A stretch of DNA of 8,488 nucleotides from JAXGQD01 sp964574395 (GTDB lineage Bacteria > Bacillota > Clostridia > Saccharofermentanales > Fastidiosipilaceae): positions 1 through 8,488 of the forward strand of contig CAZNNL010000069.1 of the NCBI GenBank assembly GCA_964574395.1, written 5' to 3'. Made by a program: the position numbers and the translations under genes. The first letter of the stretch is position 1; each line of letters opens with the position of its first letter. The notes below the pieces were generated by a model. It was not told the DNA's origin. It did not search any database and worked only from the letters and a program-made list of their open reading frames with translations. This document shows, one piece after another, positions 1 to 5,612 of the stretch.

Positions 1-49
1 GTAGAAAGCACCATAAAAACTCTAACTAGCCGAATTCGCTCTAAAAAGC

Positions 50-86
50 TATAATAAGAACGTTGGACTCATTCCAACTTTTGGAA
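50..86 (+). promoter_or_regulatory. Putative eno promoter -10 box and 5' stem-loop leader
   Basis: A perfect TATAAT lies at 50-55. No good -35 box is visible at normal spacing, so the promoter call rests on the -10 box alone. The expected transcription start, about 61-63, coincides with the first base of a hairpin: GTTGG (62-66) pairs with CCAAC (74-78). A second, mutually exclusive hairpin uses TTCCAA (72-77) and TTGGAA (81-86). A 5'-terminal stem-loop is a known way to stabilise abundant mRNAs; that role here is inference. The two structures could also compete, but no terminator follows them. Confidence 0.45.
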
Positions 87-117
87 GTAAACAATCATAT
101 TTGGAGGTATCTATTGT

Positions 118-1422
118 ATGAAATCAGTAACCATCGCCGCCATTAAAGGCAGAGAAGTTATGGACTCCCGTGGTAACCCAACCGTCGAAGTTGATGTTAT
201 TACCGCATGTGGCGTATTAGGACGCGCAGCTGTTCCATCAGGCGCATCAACCGGTGCATTCGAGGCTGTCGAACTTCGTGACGGAGACAAATCCCGTTAT
301 TTTGGCAAAGGCGTCGAAAAAGCTGTCGCAAACGTCAACGATAAAATCGCCCCCGCCCTTGTCGGCATGGATGTTTTTGATCAATACGGCATCGATACCA
401 AGATGCTCGCACTAGATGGCACTGAAAACAAAGCTGTTCTCGGCGCTAACGCAATCTTAGGCGTTTCCATGGCCGTCGCTAAAGCTGCCGCAGCAGCCCG
501 TAACGAAAGTCTCTTTACCTATCTAGGTGGCACACAAGCCAGAACACTCCCCGTCCCCATGATGAACGTCATCAACGGTGGTAAGCACGCAGATAACAGC
601 GTAAACCTCCAAGAATTTATGATTATGCCTACTGGTGCTACAAGTTTCAAAGAAGCACTCCGTTGGTGCGCTACAGTTTTCCACACCCTTAAAGACGTTC
701 TTCAAGCAAGTGGTTATGCGACCTCTGTTGGTGATGAAGGTGGTTTTGCACCTAACTTCTCCTCTGACGAACAAGCACTCGAATTCCTCGTCACTGCTAT
801 TCAAAAAGCAGGATTCAAACCAGGCGAAGACTTCCACATCGCCATGGACCCCGCTATGACCGAGCTCTATGAAGAAGCTAAAAAGCATGGCCGCGAAGGC
901 GAGTACTACTTCTGGAAATCCGATAAATTCATGACCCGTGACGAAGTCATCGCTTTCTGGGAAGAAATGGCAGACAAATACCCCATTATCTCACTCGAAG
1001 ACGGCTTAGCCGAAGAAGATTGGGAAGGCTGGGTAAAATTAACCGAAAAACTCGGCGACCGTGTCCAGCTCGTTGGAGACGATCTCTTTGTTACTAACTC
1101 CAAACGCTTGGCAAAAGGAATCGAACTCGGCGCCGCCAACTCCATCCTCGTCAAAGTCAACCAAATCGGTACCCTAACTGAAACCTTTGACGCCATGGCC
1201 ATGGCTGCTAAAGCTGGTTACACCGCCATCGTTTCCCACCGTTCTGGCGAAACCGAAGACGTCACCATCGCTGACATCGTCGTCGCTACAAACGCTGGCC
1301 AAATCAAAACCGGTGCTCCTTCACGCTCAGACCGTGTTGCTAAATACAACCAACTTCTCCGCATCGAAGAAGAACTAGGAGACAAAGCTGTCTATCCCGG
1401 ACGCAAAGCATTCAACGTCTAA
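118..1422 (+). CDS. eno: Enolase (phosphopyruvate hydratase)
   Basis: Enolase interconverts 2-phosphoglycerate and phosphoenolpyruvate in cytosolic glycolysis and gluconeogenesis, using Mg2+. The 434-residue length is typical of bacterial enolases. Residues matching the known active site are all visible: H157 in GGKHA, E166 in LQEFM, E207 in GDEGG, metal ligands D244, E294 (SLEDG) and D321 (GDDLFVTN), catalytic K346 within ILVKVNQIGTLTET, the HRS triad 374-376 and K397. The N-terminal loop SGASTGAFEA (41-50) is also intact. The ATG is preceded by GGAGG at 103-107, 10 nt upstream. The gene appears monocistronic, with its own promoter-like element and a strong terminator, and lacks the neighbouring glycolytic genes (gap, pgk, tpi, gpm) seen in many Bacillota. 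Identity is certain by sequence pattern. Confidence 0.98.
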   Translation: MKSVTIAAIKGREVMDSRGNPTVEVDVITACGVLGRAAVPSGASTGAFEAVELRDGDKSRYFGKGVEKAVANVNDKIAPALVGMDVFDQYGIDTKMLALDGTENKAVLGANAILGVSMAVAKAAAAARNESLFTYLGGTQARTLPVPMMNVINGGKHADNSVNLQEFMIMPTGATSFKEALRWCATVFHTLKDVLQASGYATSVGDEGGFAPNFSSDEQALEFLVTAIQKAGFKPGEDFHIAMDPAMTELYEEAKKHGREGEYYFWKSDKFMTRDEVIAFWEEMADKYPIISLEDGLAEEDWEGWVKLTEKLGDRVQLVGDDLFVTNSKRLAKGIELGAANSILVKVNQIGTLTETFDAMAMAAKAGYTAIVSHRSGETEDVTIADIVVATNAGQIKTGAPSRSDRVAKYNQLLRIEEELGDKAVYPGRKAFNV

Positions 1423-1454
1423 TTCACCAACTACAAATTCTGTATAATCAATCA

Positions 1455-1486
1455 GGGTCGTCTCGCTTGGACGACCCTTTTTGTTT
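1455..1486 (+). terminator. Rho-independent terminator of eno
   Basis: A perfect 8-bp GC-rich stem, GGGTCGTC (1455-1462) with GACGACCC (1470-1477), encloses a 7-nt loop and is followed at once by TTTTTGTTT. It begins 33 nt after the eno stop codon. On the minus strand the hairpin has no U-tract, so it should act only on eno transcripts. The first tandem repeat follows the T-tract directly. Confidence 0.93.
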
Positions 1487-1491
1487 CGTGC

Positions 1492-1583
1492 AACCAGTGT
1501 GTTTTTGTATTTTGAACCGGTGTGTTTTTGTATTTTGAACCAGTGTGTTTTCGTGTTTTGAACCAGTGTAATTTTGTATTTCG
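1492..1583 (+). repeat. Four tandem copies of a 23-bp repeat
   Basis: Four head-to-tail units lie at 1492-1514, 1515-1537, 1538-1560 and 1561-1583. Each opens with AACCAGTGTG (AACCGGTGTG in unit 2, AACCAGTGTA in unit 4) and ends with a T-rich half such as TTTTTGTATTTTG. Units 1 and 2 differ at one base; units 3 and 4 carry a few more substitutions. The preceding terminator T-tract, TTTTTGTTTCGTGC, resembles the second half of a unit, so the array may have grown from it. A more decayed copy may follow at 1584-1600. The unit length is not a multiple of three and there are no spacers, so this is neither a coding repeat nor a CRISPR array. Confidence 0.93.
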
Positions 1584-1590
1584 AGCCTGT

Positions 1591-1764
1591 TCAGTGTTCG
1601 GTGGCAGAAGATTGAGAGGTAATCAGAGGACAGGAATCAAGCTCAAAAAGTTTTCTCTTTTCATCTTCCGCTCGGAGTTGCTCGGATTCCTTTGCAGCCT
1701 TTTCTATAATGCGTTGCTTTTCTTCCTTAGTACTTTGCTGTTCCAATTTCTCTTTCCAGTCCAT
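1591..1764 (-). CDS. Small charged, coiled-coil-like protein (57 aa), function unknown
   Basis: This short reading frame starts at an ATG preceded by GGAG (1773-1770) with a 5-nt spacer, and begins 22 nt after the stop of the membrane-protein gene upstream. The protein opens MDWKEKLEQQSTKEEKQRII and is extremely rich in Lys, Glu, Gln and Arg through residue 42, consistent with a soluble helix or short coiled coil. The tail, residues 43-57, is Ser/Thr-rich with one Cys. It has no signal peptide or membrane segment. The stretch KRKLFELDSCP resembles QRSKIFELNEWP near the start of the upstream protein. Good start signals and operon spacing support a real gene; the protein belongs to no family I recognise. 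It could instead be non-functional. Confidence 0.6.
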   Translation of the reverse strand: MDWKEKLEQQSTKEEKQRIIEKAAKESEQLRAEDEKRKLFELDSCPLITSQSSATEH

Positions 1765-1769
1765 TATGG

Positions 1770-1773
1770 CTCC
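1770..1773 (-). promoter_or_regulatory. Ribosome binding site of the 57-aa gene
   Basis: GGAG lies 5 nt before the ATG at 1764, between the stop of the upstream small gene and this start. It is the main argument that this sub-60-residue frame is translated. Confidence 0.6.
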
Positions 1774-1786
1774 ATTTTCCGTATTG

Positions 1787-2050
1787 CTACTTTTTCTTCA
1801 TGGTTCGGTACAAAAGATAAAATCCGCTCGAGACAATCCCAATCAAGACCAATACCGCAGCGTAGGTTTTTTCCTCAAGCCTCGGAAAAAACTCGTGGCT
1901 TGGATATATAACGTCCAGCAATACGATTGTTCCAACAATAAAAGCAAAACCCACAAGAAAGACATACACGACATCCTTGACACGTTTGCGTTTTTCGATA
2001 GGCCACTCGTTCAGTTCAAATATTTTTGACCTCTGATTCTTATCATCCAT
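1787..2050 (-). CDS. Small two-helix membrane protein (87 aa), function unknown
   Basis: The protein has a charged N-terminal segment (residues 1-26, with the cluster EKRKRVK), a first hydrophobic helix at about 27-46 (starting VVYVFLVGFAFIVGTIVLLD), a short loop, a second helix at about 62-82 and a basic tail RTMKKK. The basic residues on both ends predict a hairpin with both termini in the cytoplasm. I chose the ATG at 2050, which has GGGGG (2062-2058) 7 nt upstream. An upstream in-frame TTG at 2071 would add seven residues but has no Shine-Dalgarno sequence. The gene is first in a two-gene unit with the 57-aa frame and converges on eno. I do not recognise the family; holin-like, toxin-like or stress-peptide roles would all be guesses. 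Confidence 0.7.
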   Translation of the reverse strand: MDDKNQRSKIFELNEWPIEKRKRVKDVVYVFLVGFAFIVGTIVLLDVIYPSHEFFPRLEEKTYAAVLVLIGIVSSGFYLLYRTMKKK

Positions 2051-2096
2051 CCGCCTACCCCCGTTATCCAAAATCTCAATTAGGATTTATTTATCA

Positions 2097-2126
2097 ATAA
2101 TAGCAAAGACTTTCTCCACATTACAA
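2097..2126 (-). promoter_or_regulatory. Putative promoter for the two small genes
   Basis: Reading on the minus strand, TTGTAA (2126-2121) is followed after 18 nt by TATTAT (2102-2097), which is preceded by TGC and so forms an extended -10 element. A start near 2090 would give a leader of about 40 nt before the ATG at 2050. The assignment is by consensus matching only. Confidence 0.42.
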
Positions 2127-2175
2127 GGAAAAATCAGACGATATTCTTGGTGGAGTTCTCGGATGTCTCATAGTA

Positions 2176-2425
2176 TTGGCAAAAATACAGCTTGTACGCC
2201 AGCCAGGCTGCATATCACACTAAAAAGCCGGAAAAATTGACAAACAATCAACTTGTGCGAAAGAAAACTGGTTTTGGAAGGTCAAAACGGCATACAAGCT
2301 GTTTATTTGACGAAATTTCTACGATAAAAGGCGTTTTAGCAGTATTTCTGTCGTACAAGTTGCTTTTTTGCCAAAAGTCGAATGACTTGACCCCGCCACC
2401 ATCGCACAAGCTGCTTTTTTGGCAA
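2176..2425. repeat. Cluster of five 25-bp imperfect repeats in divergent orientations
   Basis: Copies lie at 2176-2200 (-), 2237-2261 (-), 2289-2313 (+), 2350-2374 (+) and 2401-2425 (+). Every copy, read in its own direction, has ACAAG then C or T then TG, a T-rich step ending in TTTG, and a final NCAA or NCGA. The best pair, at 2350 and 2401, shares CTTTTTTG. Start-to-start spacing is 61 bp between the two minus copies, and 61 then 51 bp among the plus copies, all near whole helical turns. The two groups point away from a centre near 2275. This could be a set of protein-binding sites or remnants of a mobile-element end. No transposase or replication gene is adjacent. Confidence 0.8.
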
Positions 2426-2454
2426 CGACGCCAACAACCACCAACAACAGAGTT

Positions 2455-4122
2455 CTAAACCCTGGCTTTCAACGCCTTTAGTCGCTTCATCACATCGTTT
2501 GCGCCACGGCCGAAGTAGTCGTGAAGGATTTGGTATTCCTTAAACATCTCGTCATAGACTGCGACGTTTTCGGGAATGGGAACGAAGGCTTTTTCGCGTA
2601 GTTTGGGCATGGTGTTGGCTGCTTCGGCGATATCGTCAAAGCCGCCACCTGCCGCGCCTGCAGCCATGGCGCCATTCATCGCAGCGCCGTAAGCAACGGT
2701 TTGGTCGGAGGCAGAAATCTTAATGCTTCGATTACAAACGTCGGCGTAAATTTGCATCATCATGTCATCTTTGGAGGCAATGCCACCGCAGGCGAAAAGC
2801 TCATCAACAGGCACGCCAGCTGCTTCAAAACCTTCGATAATTTCTCTAGTACCATAAGCTGTTGCTTCAATCAAAGCGCGATAGATATCTTCAGCCTTAG
2901 TCTGTAAGTCCATTCCAAGCATCATGCCAGTGAGATCATTGTCAACTAAGACGGAACGATTTCCGTTCCACCAATCGAGCGCCATCAGGCCATGTTCTCC
3001 AGGTTTTTGAATGCGTGCTTTTTCACGCAAAAATTTGTGAATACTTATGCCCTGTTCAGCGGCGGCATTCGTATAAGACGAAGGGACAAGGTTTTTTACA
3101 AACCAGTCGAAATGGTCGCCAACACAGGATTGACCTGCTTCGTAGCCTACAAAGCCTGGAAGAATGCCGTCTTCAACGACGCCACCAACGCCGGGCATGG
3201 TTTTGAAGGAGTGGTCTAAAACCATGTGGCAGGTGGAGGTGCCGATGATCATGAGCATTTTGCCACTACTACTAATCCCAACTGCTGGGACCGCGACGTG
3301 CGCGTCGATTGAACCAACGGAAACGGGTGTGCCAGGGAGCAAACCAGTTAACTCAGCCATCTCAGCGGTGATGCCACCTGCTAGACTACCCGGAACAGCA
3401 ATGGTGCTGCTGATTTTGTCAGCTACAACATTTTCCAAACGCGGGTCCAATGCCTTAAAATAATCGCTGCTTGGGAAACCGTCTTGCTTGCTCCACATGG
3501 CTTTGTAGCCTGCGTTACAGGAGCTGCGCCACAACTTGCCGGTCAATTGCATGACTAGCCAATCTGCGGCTTCGACAAAATGATCCATTTCGGCGTAGAC
3601 TTCCGGTGCTTCATCGAGGGTTTGCCAGATTTTGGGGAATAGCCATTCGGAGTTGATTTTGCCACCATAACGCGCCAAGAACGCCTCACCACTTGCGTTT
3701 GCGACCTCATTCATGCGATCGGCGTATTTTTGTGCGGCATGGTGTTTCCACTTTTTAACGTAGGCATGTTTGTTCATTTTAAATGCTGGCAAAAAACACA
3801 AAGGCGTCCCATCCGACTTGATAGGCAGAACAGTAGATGCCGTAAAATCGACCCCCACGCCAATGATGTCTTCCGCCTTGGCCCCCGTTGTTTCGAGTAC
3901 GCCTGGAATAATCACAGCCAAAGTTTCTAAGTAGTCTTGTGGGTCTTGCAAGGTCCAATTGGGAGGAAGTTTTTCGCCGCTAGCAGGGAGCGTTTCTTCG
4001 ATAAAGCCATGTTTATACGGGTGGACATAGGAGCCAAGTTCTTCGCCGCTGGTCACATCAACCAACAATGCGCGTCCTGATAAGGAACCGTAATCAATGC
4101 CTAGTGCTAATTTCCTCGCCAT
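2455..4122 (-). CDS. araB: L-ribulokinase (FGGY carbohydrate kinase)
   Basis: AraB phosphorylates L-ribulose with ATP to L-ribulose 5-phosphate in arabinose catabolism; family members often also accept D-ribulose. At 555 residues it matches the family's usual length. Visible hallmarks are the phosphate-loop-like GIDYGSLSGRA (8-18), WKHHAAQ (125-131), CNAGYKAMW (202-210), GSIDAHV (270-276), GTSTCHM (294-300), GYEAGQSCVGDHFDW (326-340) and ALDWWNGNRSVLVDNDL (381-397). W125, K207, D273 and E328 fall where substrate-contact residues are known in a Bacillus ribulokinase; D273 is the likely catalytic base. The start at 4122 has GGAGG 8 nt upstream; a TTG at 4179 would overlap proS, add 19 unlike residues and lack support. 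It lies 38 nt after proS. No araA, araD, transporter or AraR gene is nearby, so the gene looks separated from its pathway. Confidence 0.96.
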   Translation of the reverse strand: MARKLALGIDYGSLSGRALLVDVTSGEELGSYVHPYKHGFIEETLPASGEKLPPNWTLQDPQDYLETLAVIIPGVLETTGAKAEDIIGVGVDFTASTVLPIKSDGTPLCFLPAFKMNKHAYVKKWKHHAAQKYADRMNEVANASGEAFLARYGGKINSEWLFPKIWQTLDEAPEVYAEMDHFVEAADWLVMQLTGKLWRSSCNAGYKAMWSKQDGFPSSDYFKALDPRLENVVADKISSTIAVPGSLAGGITAEMAELTGLLPGTPVSVGSIDAHVAVPAVGISSSGKMLMIIGTSTCHMVLDHSFKTMPGVGGVVEDGILPGFVGYEAGQSCVGDHFDWFVKNLVPSSYTNAAAEQGISIHKFLREKARIQKPGEHGLMALDWWNGNRSVLVDNDLTGMMLGMDLQTKAEDIYRALIEATAYGTREIIEGFEAAGVPVDELFACGGIASKDDMMMQIYADVCNRSIKISASDQTVAYGAAMNGAMAAGAAGGGFDDIAEAANTMPKLREKAFVPIPENVAVYDEMFKEYQILHDYFGRGANDVMKRLKALKARV

Positions 4123-4130
4123 GCTAAATA

Positions 4131-4135
4131 CCTCC
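4131..4135 (-). promoter_or_regulatory. Ribosome binding site deciding the araB start
   Basis: GGAGG sits 8 nt before the ATG at 4122, in the proS-araB gap. It favours MARKLALGIDYG as the true N-terminus over the longer TTG-initiated frame that runs back into proS. Confidence 0.88.
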
Positions 4136-4160
4136 GTCAGCAAGAATGAGTGCTCGATTA

Positions 4161-5603
4161 TTAGTACGCTTTGCCCCAAATCACCATGTGTTTAGCGGTT
4201 TTGCCACAACAAACACAATGCTCAGAAATCGTCTCTTGTTCGTAAGGGATACAACGTGAAGTTGCGGTCGTGTCTTCCTTGATTTGGTTCTCGCAGGCTT
4301 CCTCGCCACACCACATCGCCTTAACAAAACCTGGTTTATTCGCGATCAAATCCTTAAACGTAGCATAGTCAGCCGCGGTATAAATGCGAGAATTTAGGCT
4401 TTCTGTCGCACGCGCTAACAAGTCTGACTGCATGGTTTCAAGCAATTTCGGTAGTTCTTCGCCAAGGTTTTCGATGGCAAAACTAAGCTTTTCCGCCGTA
4501 TCCCGCCTTGCCACAAGCGCCTGACCAGCCTCAATATCGCGCGGTCCAATCTCCAGACGCAAGGGCACACCCTTCATCTCGTATTCACTAAATTTCCAAC
4601 CAGGCGATTTATCCGAATCATCGAGTTTGACGCGCAAACCAGCCGCCTTCAGCGTTTGGAAAATTTCGTTCGCCTTATCCAGAACACCTTCTTTATGCTG
4701 GGCAACCGGCACAATAATGACTTGTGTAGGTGCGATTTGTGGCGGCAAAACCAAACCACTATCATCACTATGCACCATAATCAAAGCGCCAATAATCCGC
4801 GTACTCATCCCCCATGAAGTTTGATGCACATACTGAAGTTTGTTTTCCCTATCGCTATAAGTGATATCAAAGGCTTTGGCAAAACCATCGCCGAAATAGT
4901 GAGACGTGCCGGACTGGAGCGCTTTGCCATCGTGCATCATCGCTTCGATGGTGTAGGTTGCCTCGGCACCTGCGAATTTTTCTTTGTCTGTTTTTCGCCC
5001 CTGAATGACCGGAATCGCCAAGTCTTCTTTAACGAAGTCGCGGTACACGTCGAGCATCTGCAAGGTTTCCGCCATCGCATCTTCTTTATTTTCGTGGGCT
5101 GTGTGCCCCTCTTGCCAATGGAACTCCAAACTTCTCAGAAAAGGTCTGGTTGTCTTTTCCCAACGCACGACTGAAACCCATTGGTTGTATAGCTTGGGCA
5201 GGTCGCGGTAGGATTGAATAATTTTGGAATAATGTTCACAGAACAAAACCTCAGAAGTCGGACGTATGGCTAAACGCTCTTGTAAGACTTCACTGCCACC
5301 CATGGTGACCCAGGCTGCTTCAGGTGCGAAACCTTCGACGTGGTCAGCTTCTTTTTGCAAAAGGCTTTCTGGAATAAACATTGGCATCAAGACATTTTCG
5401 TGATTCGTTTCCTTGAATCTTCGATCTAAGCCATTACGCACAGCTTCCCAAAGCGCGTTGCCCAGGGGTCGCAAAATCATGCAGCCTCTAACGCTGGAAT
5501 AATCAATCAATTCTGCCTTGGTTACTACGTCTGTGTACCACTGCGCGAAGTCTTGCTCCCGTGAAGTAATTGCTTCTACGAGTTTCTTTTTATTTTTTGC
5601 CAT
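4161..5603 (-). CDS. proS: Prolyl-tRNA synthetase, short zinc-domain type (archaeal/eukaryotic-like)
   Basis: This cytosolic class II synthetase charges tRNA-Pro with proline using ATP. At 480 residues it is the short form without the editing insertion domain found in the longer bacterial type. Visible features are RPTSE (114-118), motif 2 RWEKTTRPFLRSLEFHWQEG (147-166) followed by HTAH, motif 3 GMSTRIIGALI (265-275), an anticodon-binding domain at about 290-390, and a C-terminal zinc domain with Cys 432, 437, 463 and 466. Those cysteines have the same spacing as in the Thermus enzyme. It ends in the tyrosine typical of this type. The ATG has AGGAG (5614-5610) 6 nt upstream, and two bases of that site belong to the stop codon of the preceding cyclase gene. 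The gap is only 9 nt, so translation is probably coupled. No T-box leader is visible, since the gene is internal to the operon. Confidence 0.97.
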   Translation of the reverse strand: MAKNKKKLVEAITSREQDFAQWYTDVVTKAELIDYSSVRGCMILRPLGNALWEAVRNGLDRRFKETNHENVLMPMFIPESLLQKEADHVEGFAPEAAWVTMGGSEVLQERLAIRPTSEVLFCEHYSKIIQSYRDLPKLYNQWVSVVRWEKTTRPFLRSLEFHWQEGHTAHENKEDAMAETLQMLDVYRDFVKEDLAIPVIQGRKTDKEKFAGAEATYTIEAMMHDGKALQSGTSHYFGDGFAKAFDITYSDRENKLQYVHQTSWGMSTRIIGALIMVHSDDSGLVLPPQIAPTQVIIVPVAQHKEGVLDKANEIFQTLKAAGLRVKLDDSDKSPGWKFSEYEMKGVPLRLEIGPRDIEAGQALVARRDTAEKLSFAIENLGEELPKLLETMQSDLLARATESLNSRIYTAADYATFKDLIANKPGFVKAMWCGEEACENQIKEDTTATSRCIPYEQETISEHCVCCGKTAKHMVIWGKAY

Positions 5604-5612
5604 ATTCTTCTC

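Larger units (their letters stand above)
2072..2454. other. 383-bp gene-free stretch between araB and the small genes
   Basis: This interval holds the small-gene promoter and the repeat cluster, each listed separately. A small hairpin at 2375-2388 (AAGTC, loop GAAT, GACTT) reads on the minus strand as stem plus TTTT and could weakly terminate the araB transcript, but the U-tract is too short for a firm call. Next to the araB stop the octamer CCAACAAC occurs twice, separated by CA (2430-2450). A plus-strand reading frame here runs through the repeats and has no start signal. Confidence 0.6.

Noticed and set aside
1492..1583. CRISPR array
   Set aside because: The units are contiguous with no unique spacers, and no cas gene is present.
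1522..2029. Plus-strand frames of 129 and 106 codons
   Set aside because: They are antisense to the two small minus-strand genes, cross the tandem repeats, lack binding sites and have no coherent domain-like composition.
2375..2388. Terminator for the cdaA-proS-araB operon
   Set aside because: The 5-bp stem with only four following T residues on the minus strand is too weak; it also overlaps the tail of a repeat copy.
2176..2425. Transposon end with multiple transposase sites (Tn7-like)
   Set aside because: The multi-site geometry is suggestive, but there is no transposase, terminal inverted repeat or target duplication in the window.
2192..2458. Plus-strand frame of 88 codons with repeated YKLLF/HKLLF peptides
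   Set aside because: It begins at TTG with no Shine-Dalgarno sequence, and the peptide repeats are simply the 25-bp DNA repeats read in frame.
4123..4179. Longer araB with 19 extra N-terminal residues
   Set aside because: It needs a TTG start inside the end of proS; the ATG at 4122 has a canonical GGAGG and gives the usual family N-terminus.
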